DNA of 39,786 nt from JAGVLN01 sp964515755 (GCA_964515755.1 CAZEVK010000012.1:1-39786); one strand, 5' to 3'. Numbered from the stretch's first letter, positions 23,892 to 33,156 are shown. The notes: generated by a model not told the origin, from the letters alone. Translations and numbers: made by a program.

Positions 23892-24638
23892 ATGAAAGCA
23901 GCAATTTTAGTTACAGGAAATGAGATCTTAAGTGGTAGCACTCAGGACACTAATATTCAATATATTGCTAAGAATTTATCAGAACTTGGCATAGTTCTTG
24001 CAGAAGTTAGAATAGTGCGTGATGTTGAAGAAGATATTATTTATGCAGCTAACCAGCTTCGAGCCAAATATGATTATGTTTTTACCACTGGTGGAATAGG
24101 ACCTACTCACGATGATATTACAACTGCTGCTATTGCAAAAGCATTTGGAGTGGAGTTAGAACGTAATACTCAAGCGCTGCAAATTATGGAAAAACGATAT
24201 GCTTCACAAAATAGAGTCATGCACGAAGCTAGCTATAAAATGGCTGATATGCCGAAAAATGTAGAGTTAATTTTAAATGAAGTAAGTGGAGCACCAGGAT
24301 TTAAAATAGAAAATGTTTATGTTATGGCTGGCATCCCAAATACTATGCAAAGTATGTTTAACTATCTAATACCTCAATTAAAAACCAGTGCAAAATTTAT
24401 TACTAAGAAAATAGTTGTACATTCAGGTGAAAGTACAATTGCAAGGATATTAGAAGACGTAAATTTAGAATATAAAAATTTAGACCTTGGGAGCTATCCA
24501 TTTCAAGTAGATGGTAAATGGGGAACAAATTTAGTGATTAGAGGACAAAATGCAACGCAAATAGATGAAGCTCTTGAAAAACTTGTAAATCAGTTAAAAT
24601 CTAAAGATATAGAATTTACAATCGCTAGTGAAAAATAG
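23892..24638 (+). CDS. CinA N-terminal/MoaB-like domain protein
   Basis: The 248-residue product matches the competence/damage-inducible protein A N-terminal domain family. It has the molybdopterin-binding-type fold with ILVTGNEILSGSTQDTN and the nucleotide-pyrophosphatase-like TTGGIGPTHDDITTAAIAKA motif. The C-terminal nicotinamide-nucleotide amidase domain of full CinA is absent; short forms like this are common in alphaproteobacteria and may act on ADP-ribose-type substrates, but the activity is unproven here. An ATG at 23880 is also in frame; I favour 23892 because the family usually begins MKAAILVTG. trpS starts directly after its stop. Confidence 0.85.
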   Translation: MKAAILVTGNEILSGSTQDTNIQYIAKNLSELGIVLAEVRIVRDVEEDIIYAANQLRAKYDYVFTTGGIGPTHDDITTAAIAKAFGVELERNTQALQIMEKRYASQNRVMHEASYKMADMPKNVELILNEVSGAPGFKIENVYVMAGIPNTMQSMFNYLIPQLKTSAKFITKKIVVHSGESTIARILEDVNLEYKNLDLGSYPFQVDGKWGTNLVIRGQNATQIDEALEKLVNQLKSKDIEFTIASEK

Positions 24639-25625
24639 ATGAAAAGAGTAGTATCTGGAATTCAACCAACTGAAAATCTGCACATTGGAAATTACTTTGG
24701 CTCAATCAAAAATTGGTTAGATTTGCAGGATCAATATGACTGCTTATTTACAGTGGTAAATCTACACGCTATGACCGTACCTTATGTTCCAGAAGAATTA
24801 AAGCACAATACTCTTAATGTAGTAGCCACCTACCTTGCTTGTGGCATTGATCCTAATAAATCAAAAATCTTTATACAAAATACTATTCTTGAACATGCCC
24901 ATCTAGCATGGATTTTTAATTGCATTACACCTACCGGCTGGATGAACCGCATGACACAATTTAAAGAAAAATCTGACAAATACAAAGAGCATAGCTCCTT
25001 AGGCTTATATTGTTATCCAGTACTAATGGCTGCTGATATTTTGCTTTATCAAGCAAACTACGTACCTGTAGGTGAAGATCAAAAGCAACATGTGGAACTA
25101 ACAAGGGATATAGCTTCTGCTTTTAATAGAATAATAAAACAGGAGTATTTTACATTACCTGAACCAATAATTACTGGTCCAGGAACCAGAATTATGAGTT
25201 TAAAAGATGGTACTAAAAAAATGAGTAAATCTGATGATTCAGGTTATAGTAAAATTAACCTTACAGATTGCAACGATGAAATTATTTTAAAGTTTCGTAA
25301 AGCTAAAACAGATTCAATTTCAGAAATATACTACGATAAAGAAAACAGGCCAGAAATGAGTAATCTACTCAATATTTATTCAGCTTTTTCAGGCATTAAA
25401 ATAAAAGAGTTAGAAGAAAAATATAGTGGCATTGGATGTGCAGCTTTTAAAAATGATTTAGCAGAATTAACCATAGCTAATTTATCTAAAATTCGAGAAG
25501 AACATCAGAGACTAATGAAAGATATTGGCTATGTGAAAAAAATTTTAGACTTAGGAAAAGAAAAAGCACAATCCATAGCTTCACAAAACATGATAAAAAT
25601 ACAAGAATTACTAGGTTTGTTTTAA
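24639..25625 (+). CDS. trpS: Tryptophanyl-tRNA synthetase
   Basis: TrpS charges tRNA-Trp with tryptophan. The 328-residue class I synthetase has the HIGN signature (15-18) and the KMSKS loop (194-198). Also present are the tryptophan-binding segment SLGLYCYPVLMAADILLYQA and VPVGEDQKQHVELTRDIA. The ATG follows the stop of the cinA-type gene without a gap (TAG-ATG), which suggests coupled translation. Length is normal for the bacterial enzyme. Confidence 0.97.
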   Translation: MKRVVSGIQPTENLHIGNYFGSIKNWLDLQDQYDCLFTVVNLHAMTVPYVPEELKHNTLNVVATYLACGIDPNKSKIFIQNTILEHAHLAWIFNCITPTGWMNRMTQFKEKSDKYKEHSSLGLYCYPVLMAADILLYQANYVPVGEDQKQHVELTRDIASAFNRIIKQEYFTLPEPIITGPGTRIMSLKDGTKKMSKSDDSGYSKINLTDCNDEIILKFRKAKTDSISEIYYDKENRPEMSNLLNIYSAFSGIKIKELEEKYSGIGCAAFKNDLAELTIANLSKIREEHQRLMKDIGYVKKILDLGKEKAQSIASQNMIKIQELLGLF

Positions 25626-25657
25626 TTTTAATTGATTATTAACCTTTGTAGATTATA

Positions 25658-26107
25658 ATGAAAAAAGTTAATATATACACAGATGGATCATGTTCTGGGA
25701 ATCCTGGCCCAGGAGGATGGGGCGCAGTACTAATTTATAATAATATAGAAAAAGAATTGCACGGTGGCGAGACACACACAACAAATAATAGGATGGAAAT
25801 GCTGGCAGCTATAAAAGCTATAGAATCATTAAAAGAACCTTGTATAGTAGACCTTTATACAGATAGCTCCTATTTGAAAAATGGTGTAACATTATGGATA
25901 AAAAATTGGCAAGAAAAAAATTGGAAAACTGCAAGCAAAAAAGCAGTTAAGAATGTTGACTTATGGCAAAAATTAGTATCTCTTACCAACAGCCATAAGA
26001 TAACTTGGAATTGGGTTAAAAGCCATAATGGTGATAAATATAACGAAATGGCTGATGCTTTAGCTGTTAGTGCTAGAGACGAAGTAATAAAAAAAAATAA
26101 GGTTTAA
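25658..26107 (+). CDS. rnhA: Ribonuclease HI
   Basis: RNase HI cuts the RNA strand of RNA-DNA hybrids, removing primers and R-loops. The 149-residue product has the four catalytic acids in their usual spacing: Asp9 (IYTDGSCSGNPG), Glu47 (NNRMEM), Asp69 (LYTDSSY) and Asp133 (MADALA), with His123 in the flexible loop (VKSHNGDKYNE). It has no extra N-terminal hybrid-binding domain. It is followed after 1 nt by the NDUFA12 homolog. Confidence 0.97.
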   Translation: MKKVNIYTDGSCSGNPGPGGWGAVLIYNNIEKELHGGETHTTNNRMEMLAAIKAIESLKEPCIVDLYTDSSYLKNGVTLWIKNWQEKNWKTASKKAVKNVDLWQKLVSLTNSHKITWNWVKSHNGDKYNEMADALAVSARDEVIKKNKV

Positions 26108-26108
26108 C

Positions 26109-26465
26109 ATGAATATTGTAACAAAAATTTTGTTGTGGTTAAACTATAAGTGCGTTGGGCAAGATAGATTTGGCAATAAGTATTATGAATCACTTAAACT
26201 TGCAAAAGGAAAGCAGAGAACTAGAAGTGTAATGTATAAAGGTAAGCCAGAAAGTACGAAAGTTCCAGCAGGATGGCACGCTTGGCTACATTACTTATCT
26301 GACGACATACCTGCGGATAATCAATTAGAATATGATTGGCAAGATGAATATTTACCCAATTTAACAGGTACAAAATACGCATATAGACCTAAAGGTCATA
26401 TGACATCAAGCGGAGTGAGAGATTACGTATCGAGTGACTATCATGCTTGGAGACCGGACGATTAA
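26109..26465 (+). CDS. NDUFA12-type complex I accessory subunit
   Basis: The 118-residue product matches the NADH:ubiquinone oxidoreductase NDUFA12 (B17.2) family, an accessory subunit of alphaproteobacterial and mitochondrial complex I. Conserved parts are VGQDRFGNKYYE near the N-terminus, the tryptophan-rich VPAGWHAWLHYLSDD segment and the C-terminal YHAWRPDD. It is soluble and would sit on the matrix/cytoplasmic side. It is placed 21 nt before an mlaD-type gene, a neighbourhood that I recall as common in alphaproteobacteria. Confidence 0.93.
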   Translation: MNIVTKILLWLNYKCVGQDRFGNKYYESLKLAKGKQRTRSVMYKGKPESTKVPAGWHAWLHYLSDDIPADNQLEYDWQDEYLPNLTGTKYAYRPKGHMTSSGVRDYVSSDYHAWRPDD

Positions 26466-26486
26466 CTTATAATTTAAAGAGTATTT

Positions 26487-27023
26487 ATGAACAAAAATAT
26501 TATCGAAGTTCTTGTAGGATTTTTAGTAATAGCAATTGCAATTGGTTTTTTAGCTTATACTTATAAAGTAGCAAATATTAAAAAATTAGATAGCTGTTAT
26601 CAAATCAAAGCAAAATTTGATCAAGTGGAAGGTATAATTATGGGAAGCGACGTAATGGTTAGCGGTATTAAAGTTGGATCAGTATCAGAACTATCTTTGG
26701 ATCCTAAAAGCTACAACGTTATTATGACAATTGCGATAGAGGATAGCATAAAATTACCAGTTGATTCATCTGCACGTATTGTTAGTAGCGGATTACTTGG
26801 CGGTAAATATGTTGAATTACAAGCTGGTTCAGATGATCAAATGTTAAATAATAACGATATGATATTATACACTCAATCTTCTGTTAATCTTGAGTCATTG
26901 CTTGGTAAGTTCATTTTTAGCAGCTCAACAAATGCTAATAATAAAACTGCAGAAAATTCACCAGCGCCAAATAGTAGCAATGATAACAAAACTATTTCCA
27001 GTACAGCAATACCAGCTAATTAG
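26487..27023 (+). CDS. mlaD: MlaD-type MCE-domain lipid transport protein
   Basis: MlaD is the periplasmic, inner-membrane-anchored substrate-binding part of the Mla phospholipid transport system. The 178-residue product has an N-terminal helix (about 7-26) and an MCE domain (about 38-118) with KFDQVEGIIMGSDVMVSGIK, VGSVSELSL and SSGLLGGKYVELQAG. The C-terminal part is Asn/Ser-rich and probably disordered. The next gene starts inside its 3' end. Partner genes mlaE and mlaF are not in the window. Confidence 0.92.
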   Translation: MNKNIIEVLVGFLVIAIAIGFLAYTYKVANIKKLDSCYQIKAKFDQVEGIIMGSDVMVSGIKVGSVSELSLDPKSYNVIMTIAIEDSIKLPVDSSARIVSSGLLGGKYVELQAGSDDQMLNNNDMILYTQSSVNLESLLGKFIFSSSTNANNKTAENSPAPNSSNDNKTISSTAIPAN

Positions 27024-27402
27024 CTGGGTTATTTATTATATTGTTCTGACTACTAGTCTAGCTTTAGCTAACGAAAACACTGAACAAGTAACTTCTGATA
27101 ATCAGCATAAATATGCTCTATTGCGCGGATTAAACAAAATCACAGGCAAAAGTCAAATATTAAAAATTCCAGTAGGTGAAGATCTATATTATTTTGAGAC
27201 GTTAGGACTTTTTGTGCGTTCATGCCAAAAAGATTTAAGTGAAGATCCAGTAGAAAACAAAATTCTGTTAGAAGTATGGCATAAAGACTCAACAGGAAAT
27301 ATAGATAGAGTGTTTTTTGGTTGGTTATTTTCTCTTGGATCTTCGATCTCTACAATCGAGCATCCGGTCTATGACATTGCCTTAGCAGAGTGTATAAATT
27401 AA
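26980..27402 (+). CDS. DUF2155 family exported protein
   Basis: The 140-residue product contains the DUF2155 domain: LRGLNKITGKSQILKIPVGE, then YFETLGLFVRSCQK and FFGWLFSLGSSISTIEHPVY. Its role is unknown, but the family is conserved across alphaproteobacteria next to the NDUFA12 and mlaD genes. From the ATG at 26980 there is a signal peptide (about 14-34, ending SLALA), encoded inside the overlap with mlaD. The frame is open upstream to a TTG at 26890, but those residues would sit in front of the signal peptide, so I take 26980. The overlap with mlaD is then 44 nt. Confidence 0.88.
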   Translation: MITKLFPVQQYQLISWVIYYIVLTTSLALANENTEQVTSDNQHKYALLRGLNKITGKSQILKIPVGEDLYYFETLGLFVRSCQKDLSEDPVENKILLEVWHKDSTGNIDRVFFGWLFSLGSSISTIEHPVYDIALAECIN

Positions 27403-27457
27403 TAGACAAAAGAGCATTTATGTTTTAGTATCGACTAACTTTTTAACAGCAGTTTAC

Positions 27458-27461
27458 GGAG
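27458..27461 (+). promoter_or_regulatory. Ribosome binding site deciding the TTG start of pdhA
   Basis: GGAG at 27458-27461 lies 6 nt before the TTG at 27468. The first ATG in the frame is about 20 codons later and inside conserved PDH E1-alpha sequence, so this site settles the unusual start. Confidence 0.75.
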
Positions 27462-27467
27462 ATTATT

Positions 27468-28442
27468 TTGACAAAAGTAAACAAAATTAATGAAAAAGAA
27501 AAATATTTGCTCTTTTATAAGCAAATGGTTCTGATTCGTAAATTTGAAGAAAAAGCAGGACAACTTTATGGTATGGGAAAAATCGCAGGATTTTGCCATT
27601 TATACATTGGTCAAGAAGCAGTTGTAGTTGGATTTATATCTTCCTCAAAACCAGGCGATAAAATGATTACTAGTTATCGAGATCATGGTCATATGCTAGC
27701 TATCGGCACAGATCCCAAAGTAATAATGGCAGAATTAATGGGGCGTGCTACAGGCTGTTCCAAAGGTAAAGGCGGCTCAATGCATATGTTTGATCTAGAA
27801 AGACATTTTTATGGTGGGCACGGTATTGTAGGAGCACAAATTCCAATTGGTACAGGACTTGCATTTGCTGATAAATATCTAAATAAAAACAATATTACTT
27901 ATGTATATTATGGCGATGGTGCTGCTCATCAAGGACAAGTTTATGAATCCTACAACATGGCAGCTTTATGGAAATTACCAGTTATATATATAATTGAAAA
28001 TAATGAATATGCTATGGGTACTTCTGTATCAAGATCAAGCCATATAACAGATTTATATAAACGCGGTGAAGGTTTTGGTATACCAGGAATGCAAGTGGAT
28101 GGTATGGATATATTTGCAGTAGAAAAGGCTGCTAAAGAAGCAGCAGATTTTGTAAGAAGCGGTAAGGGACCTGTTTTACTTGAATTAAAAACTTATCGCT
28201 ATCGTGGTCATTCAATGTCTGATCCAGCAAAGTATCGTAGTAAAGAAGAAGTACAAGAAAAAAGAGATCATCATGACCCAATCGTTAATTTAAAAAAATA
28301 TTTATTAGATAACAAAATTATAAAAGAAGAAGAATTAGATTTGATTGACGATGAAATAAAAAATAAAGTAAATGAAGCCATAGAGTTTGCAGAGAACAGT
28401 CCTGAACCAGATGAGTCTGAGCTCTACACAGATGTTAATTAA
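27468..28442 (+). CDS. pdhA: Pyruvate dehydrogenase E1 component, alpha subunit
   Basis: E1-alpha binds thiamine diphosphate with E1-beta and decarboxylates pyruvate. The 324-residue product starts at a TTG supported by a GGAG site 6 nt upstream. It has the family lead-in MVLIRKFEEKAGQLYGMGKI and the regulatory-loop region YRYRGHSMSDPAKYR. The thiamine-diphosphate motif runs from YGDGAAHQG to IENNEYAMGT. It is first in the pdhA-pdhB-pdhC-lpdA-lipA array, 65 nt after the DUF2155 gene, so a promoter probably lies in that gap. Confidence 0.97.
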   Translation: MTKVNKINEKEKYLLFYKQMVLIRKFEEKAGQLYGMGKIAGFCHLYIGQEAVVVGFISSSKPGDKMITSYRDHGHMLAIGTDPKVIMAELMGRATGCSKGKGGSMHMFDLERHFYGGHGIVGAQIPIGTGLAFADKYLNKNNITYVYYGDGAAHQGQVYESYNMAALWKLPVIYIIENNEYAMGTSVSRSSHITDLYKRGEGFGIPGMQVDGMDIFAVEKAAKEAADFVRSGKGPVLLELKTYRYRGHSMSDPAKYRSKEEVQEKRDHHDPIVNLKKYLLDNKIIKEEELDLIDDEIKNKVNEAIEFAENSPEPDESELYTDVN

Positions 28443-28459
28443 TAGCTATTAGGTATACA

Positions 28460-29437
28460 ATGAATCAAATTACTTTAAGAGAAGCATTACGTGATGCTAT
28501 GGCAGAAGAAATGAGAGCTGACCCAAATGTATTCGTAATGGGAGAAGAAGTAGCCGAATATCAAGGAGCTTATAAAGTCACACAAGGACTATTAGAAGAA
28601 TTTGGCTCTAAAAGAGTTGTTGATACTCCAATCACTGAACATGGATTTGCTGGACTAGGAGTTGGTGCAGCAATGGGGGGCTTACGTCCAATTGTTGAAT
28701 TTATGACATTTAACTTTGCAATGCAGGCAATTGATCAAATCATTAATTCTGCTGCAAAAACAAAATATATGTCTGGTGGCTTAATTAAATGCCCGATTGT
28801 ATTTCGTGGGCCAAATGGTTCAGCAGCAAGAGTAGGCGCGCAACATTCTCAATGTTATGCTAGTTGGTATTCTCATATACCTGGGCTAACTGTAATTTCA
28901 CCATATTTTGCTAGCGATGCTAAAGCTTTACTAAAAGCTGCTATTAAGTATGATTCACCAGTCATTTTCTTAGAACATGAATTACTTTATGGCAATAGCT
29001 TTCCAGATGAAGATAAAGAAGTGGAAATAGGTAAGGCAAATATTGTAACAGAAGGAAGCGATGTAACCATAACGACGTTTTCATTACAAGTTAGAAATGC
29101 TATAAAAGCTGCTGAAGAGCTATCTAAAGAAGGTATTAGCGTCGAAATAATAGATCTGCTAACATTAAGACCTCTTGATAGAGAAACAATTATCAATTCA
29201 GTAAAGAAAACAAATAGGCTTGTAACTGTTGAAGAAGGATGGGCCTTTGCAGGAATCGGAGCTTCTATAGGGGCTATAATAATGGAGGAAGCATTTGACT
29301 ATTTAGATGCACCGATAATAAATATTGCAGCAAAAGATGTACCATTGCCCTATGCTGCAAATCTTGAAAAGCTTGCATTGCCACAGGTTGAAGATATAAT
29401 CAAAGCTTGCAGAGAAGTTTGTTTTAGATCAAAATAA
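28460..29437 (+). CDS. pdhB: Pyruvate dehydrogenase E1 component, beta subunit
   Basis: E1-beta completes the thiamine-diphosphate active site with E1-alpha. The 325-residue product starts MNQITLREALRDAMAEEMRA and contains VFVMGEEVAEYQGAYKVTQG, with the glutamate that activates the cofactor, and DTPITEHGFAGLGVGAAMGG. The C-terminal transketolase part contains VTVEEGWAFAGIG. There is no N-terminal lipoyl domain, which some alphaproteobacterial PdhB proteins carry. The gap after pdhA is 17 nt. Confidence 0.97.
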   Translation: MNQITLREALRDAMAEEMRADPNVFVMGEEVAEYQGAYKVTQGLLEEFGSKRVVDTPITEHGFAGLGVGAAMGGLRPIVEFMTFNFAMQAIDQIINSAAKTKYMSGGLIKCPIVFRGPNGSAARVGAQHSQCYASWYSHIPGLTVISPYFASDAKALLKAAIKYDSPVIFLEHELLYGNSFPDEDKEVEIGKANIVTEGSDVTITTFSLQVRNAIKAAEELSKEGISVEIIDLLTLRPLDRETIINSVKKTNRLVTVEEGWAFAGIGASIGAIIMEEAFDYLDAPIINIAAKDVPLPYAANLEKLALPQVEDIIKACREVCFRSK

Positions 29438-29478
29438 TACTCAGCTTATTGTAATTTAAATAAAGAAGAGGAAAAAAC

Positions 29479-30738
29479 ATGCCAATAAAAATTCTAATGC
29501 CAGCATTATCACCAACAATGACAGAAGGTAATTTAGTAAAATGGCATAAAAAAGTAGGCGATAAAGTTAAATCAGGTGATTTACTTGCTGAAATTGAGAC
29601 TGACAAAGCTACTATGGAAGTTGAAGCAGTTGATGAAGGAATAATTGGTAAATTAGTTGTAGAAGAAGGTGCTCAAGGTGTAGCTATCAACTCAGTAATT
29701 GCGGTATTGTTAGAAAAAGGCGAAGATAAATCTGTATTAGATGCTATGGATTTTGAAATTCCCAAACCAACCGTGACTGAAACTAACCTAGAAGTTAAAG
29801 CAGAACCAGCATCAATAGTTAATGAAGAGCCAAAAACTCAGTTTACAAGTAATTCCAATAATTCTAAAGAACATATTTTTGCTTCCCCTTTAGCTAAAAG
29901 AATAGCTTCTGATCAAAATATAAATTTAAATAACGTACTAGGAACTGGTCCTCATGGCAGAATCGTAAAAGCTGATGTCTTAGCAAGCTCAAAATCCTCA
30001 ACAAGTAGTCATGAAGGGCCTATAGTAAGAATTGCACAAGAATATAAAACTATAGCAAATAGTAACATACGTAAAGTTATTGCGCGTCGCTTAAGCGAAT
30101 CTAAACAAAATGTTCCGCATACTTATTTATCAATTGATTGTAACGTAGATAAATTGCTAGAACTTAGACATGATATAAATCATGCTAGATCAGCTGACGT
30201 TAATGCAGTTAGAGTTTCAGTAAATGATATAATAATTAAAGCCGTAGCATTAACTTTAAAACAAGTTCCAGAAGCTAACTCAGCTTGGACTGATGAAGCA
30301 ATATTGCAATATAATAATATTGATATTTCAGTTGCAGTCTCAATAGATGGTGGTTTAATTACACCTATTATTTTTAATGCTGATCAAAAATCCATATTCA
30401 CTATTTCAAAAGAAGTAAAAGAATTAGCAGCTAAAGCAAGAGCAGGAACGTTAAAACCTCATGAATTTCAAGGAGGAGGATTTAGCATATCTAACTTAGG
30501 TATGTATGGCATAAAACAATTCAATGCAATTGTAAACCATCCTCAAAGCTGTATTTTAGCTGTTGGAGCAAACATACCCACACCGATTGTTAAAAATAAT
30601 AAAATTGAAATAGCAAATATTTTGTGTGTAACATTATCTTCAGATCATCGTTCTCTTGATGGTGCAATGAGCGCGAAATTCCTTCAAAGCTTTAAGGAAA
30701 TAATTGAAAATCCAGTAAGATTACTATTAGGGTATTAA
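29479..30738 (+). CDS. pdhC: Dihydrolipoamide acetyltransferase, PDH E2
   Basis: E2 is the core of the PDH complex and transfers the acetyl group to CoA. The 419-residue product has one lipoyl domain with Lys43 in ETDKATMEVE as the lipoylation site. A linker follows, then a peripheral-subunit-binding domain at about 131-165 (FASPLAKRIA to GPHGRIVKADV) and a catalytic domain. The active-site motif is DHRSLDG near the end (His390, Asp394). An AGAGG ribosome site precedes the ATG. The next gene, lpdA, starts 1 nt after its stop. Confidence 0.97.
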   Translation: MPIKILMPALSPTMTEGNLVKWHKKVGDKVKSGDLLAEIETDKATMEVEAVDEGIIGKLVVEEGAQGVAINSVIAVLLEKGEDKSVLDAMDFEIPKPTVTETNLEVKAEPASIVNEEPKTQFTSNSNNSKEHIFASPLAKRIASDQNINLNNVLGTGPHGRIVKADVLASSKSSTSSHEGPIVRIAQEYKTIANSNIRKVIARRLSESKQNVPHTYLSIDCNVDKLLELRHDINHARSADVNAVRVSVNDIIIKAVALTLKQVPEANSAWTDEAILQYNNIDISVAVSIDGGLITPIIFNADQKSIFTISKEVKELAAKARAGTLKPHEFQGGGFSISNLGMYGIKQFNAIVNHPQSCILAVGANIPTPIVKNNKIEIANILCVTLSSDHRSLDGAMSAKFLQSFKEIIENPVRLLLGY

Positions 30739-30739
30739 T

Positions 30740-32134
30740 ATGGCAGAAAATTTTGATATAGCAATTATAGGAAGTGGCCCTGGAGGCTATGTTGCAGCAA
30801 TAAGAGCAGCACAGCTTGGAATGAAAACTGTAGTAATAGAAAAAGCTGATCTTGGTGGTATTTGTTTGAACTGGGGATGTATTCCGACCAAAGCCTTATT
30901 ACGTTGTTCAGAAATTAATCACTTGTTACAAAATGCTGATCAATTTGGCTTTACTATTTCTGGAATAAAATTTGATTTACAAAAAATTGTTGAACGCTCT
31001 AGAAAAGTTGCATCGCAACTTTCTTCAGGCATTAGCCATCTGCTAAAAAAAAATAAAGTTACAGTAATTAAAGGGCATGGGAAATTAGCTGGTAAAGGTA
31101 AAATTATTGTTGAACAAGATAATAATAAAACTGAAATTCTGGCTAAACATATTATTATTTCAACTGGTGCACGTGCAAGAGTTTTACCAGGATTTGAACC
31201 TGACGGTAAATTTATCTATACGTACAAAGAAGCAATGATCCCTAAAGAATTACCAAAAAAGCTATTAGTAGTTGGCTCTGGTGCAATTGGTATTGAATTT
31301 GCAAGTTTTTACAACAATCTTGGATCTGAAGTTATTGTAATTGAAACGATGGATAAAATTTTATCAACAGAAGACGATGAAATCTCATCATTAGCTAAAA
31401 AATCTTTTGAAAGCCAAGGAATAAAAATTTACACGGGAACAAAAATTCAGTCTGCTGTAAAAAATAAAGACACAGTCACTGTTACCATTGATATCAAAGG
31501 AAAAATTGAGAAAATCGAGCTAGACGCTATTATTATGGCAGTAGGAATTGAAGCTAATACTGAAAATTTAGGGTTAGAACATACAACTGTAAAAATAGAT
31601 AAAGGTCATATTGTAACCAATGAATGGCTGGAAACTAATGAAAAAAATATTTATGCAATTGGTGATGTTGCTGGCGCTCCATGGCTTGCTCATAAAGCTA
31701 GTCATGAAGGGGTAGTATGTGTAGAGAAAATTGCCGGCAGTAAAGATGTACATCCTATATGTAAAACAAAAATTCCAGGATGTATTTATTCAATGCCACA
31801 AATCGCAAGCGTAGGATTAACCGAAAAACAAGCTCTCGAAAAAGGTTATAAAATTAAAGTTGGACGCTTTCCATTTATTGGTAATGGTAAGGCAGTAGCA
31901 ATGGGTGAGACAGAAGGTTTAATTAAAACTATATTTGATGAAAAAACCGGTGAACTACTAGGCGCTCACATGATTGGAGTTGAAGTAACAGAAATGATTC
32001 AAGGATTTGTTATTGCTAAAAACTTGGAAGCAACCGAGCTAGACTTAATGCATAGTATTTTCCCGCATCCAACATTATCAGAAATGATGCATGAATCTGT
32101 GCTTAATGCATTTGGTAGAGCGATACATTTTTAA
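30740..32134 (+). CDS. lpdA: Dihydrolipoamide dehydrogenase (E3)
   Basis: E3 reoxidises dihydrolipoyl groups and reduces NAD. The 464-residue FAD protein has the N-terminal dinucleotide fold IIGSGPGGYVAAIRAAQ and the redox-active disulfide Cys42-Cys47 in GGICLNWGCIPTKALL. A second nucleotide fold follows (VVGSGAIGIEFASFYNNLGS). The C-terminal His443-Glu448 pair sits in HPTLSE. Its place directly after pdhC suggests it serves PDH, though it may also serve other 2-oxoacid dehydrogenases. Confidence 0.97.
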   Translation: MAENFDIAIIGSGPGGYVAAIRAAQLGMKTVVIEKADLGGICLNWGCIPTKALLRCSEINHLLQNADQFGFTISGIKFDLQKIVERSRKVASQLSSGISHLLKKNKVTVIKGHGKLAGKGKIIVEQDNNKTEILAKHIIISTGARARVLPGFEPDGKFIYTYKEAMIPKELPKKLLVVGSGAIGIEFASFYNNLGSEVIVIETMDKILSTEDDEISSLAKKSFESQGIKIYTGTKIQSAVKNKDTVTVTIDIKGKIEKIELDAIIMAVGIEANTENLGLEHTTVKIDKGHIVTNEWLETNEKNIYAIGDVAGAPWLAHKASHEGVVCVEKIAGSKDVHPICKTKIPGCIYSMPQIASVGLTEKQALEKGYKIKVGRFPFIGNGKAVAMGETEGLIKTIFDEKTGELLGAHMIGVEVTEMIQGFVIAKNLEATELDLMHSIFPHPTLSEMMHESVLNAFGRAIHF

Positions 32135-32151
32135 TATATAAAAGTTAAGTT

Positions 32152-33075
32152 GTGAACATCAAAAAATTAGCTAACCCTAGTGCTGAAAAAACTACTTTGC
32201 CTAGACCAGATTGGATCAAGGTTAAAGCGCCTGTATCTAAAGGATATCACAATACTCGTGAACTAATTCATTCTTTAAAACTTAATACTGTATGTGAAGA
32301 AGCTGCCTGCCCTAATATTGGAGAATGCTGGAATCAAAAACATGCAACGGTAATGATCCTTGGTTCTGTATGCACCAGAAATTGTTCGTTCTGTAATATT
32401 GAAACCGGTATTCCAGACTTGCTTGATCCACACGAACCTGATCGTTTAGCGGAAGCTATTTCAAAATTAGGTTTAGCTCACGTAGTAATTACTTCTGTAG
32501 ATCGTGACGATCTTTATGATGGTGGTGCTGATCATTTCGTAAAATGTATTGAAAAAATTCGTAAATTCACACCTAATACTACCATAGAAATTTTAACTCC
32601 GGACTTTCTCCGTAAAGAAGGAGCGTTACAAAAAGTTGTTAAAGCTAAGCCTGATGTATTTAATCATAATATTGAAACCGTACCATCACTTTATCATAAT
32701 ATCAGACCTGGAGCTCGATATTTCCATTCAGTAAATTTATTATTCCAAGTAAAAAATCAAGATCCAACTATGTTTACTAAATCAGGAATAATGGTTGGAT
32801 TGGGTGAAACTAAAGAAGAGGTTTTACAAGTAATGGATGATTTGCGATCTGCTGAAGTAGATTTTATTACAATCGGTCAATATCTTCAACCAACAGCAAA
32901 ACATGCTAAAGTTGAGAGATATGTAGAGCCTGAAGAATTTGATTACTATGCTCGTATGGCGCGCTCAAAAGGATTTTTAATGGTATCAGCGAGTCCTTTA
33001 ACCAGGTCTTCTTATCATGCAGGTGAAGACTTTAAAACACTAAAAAATGAAAGATTAAAAATATTTCATAGCTAA
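32152..33075 (+). CDS. lipA: Lipoyl synthase
   Basis: LipA inserts two sulfurs into protein-bound octanoyl groups to make lipoyl cofactors. The 307-residue radical-SAM protein has the auxiliary cluster cysteines Cys48, Cys53 and Cys59 (CEEAACPNIGEC). The radical-SAM cysteines are Cys74, Cys78 and Cys81 (CTRNCSFC), and the C-terminal serine motif is RSSYHA. The start is a GTG at 32152; the first in-frame ATG falls after the cysteine motif, so GTG is required. It follows lpdA by 17 nt, placing cofactor synthesis with its main client enzyme. Confidence 0.97.
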   Translation: MNIKKLANPSAEKTTLPRPDWIKVKAPVSKGYHNTRELIHSLKLNTVCEEAACPNIGECWNQKHATVMILGSVCTRNCSFCNIETGIPDLLDPHEPDRLAEAISKLGLAHVVITSVDRDDLYDGGADHFVKCIEKIRKFTPNTTIEILTPDFLRKEGALQKVVKAKPDVFNHNIETVPSLYHNIRPGARYFHSVNLLFQVKNQDPTMFTKSGIMVGLGETKEEVLQVMDDLRSAEVDFITIGQYLQPTAKHAKVERYVEPEEFDYYARMARSKGFLMVSASPLTRSSYHAGEDFKTLKNERLKIFHS

Positions 33076-33156
33076 ATCAACACAATTTTTTATTAAGACC
33101 TTATTATTCGATTGGGTGGCCCGAACGCACAATTGAAATAAAAAATAAAAAATTGG

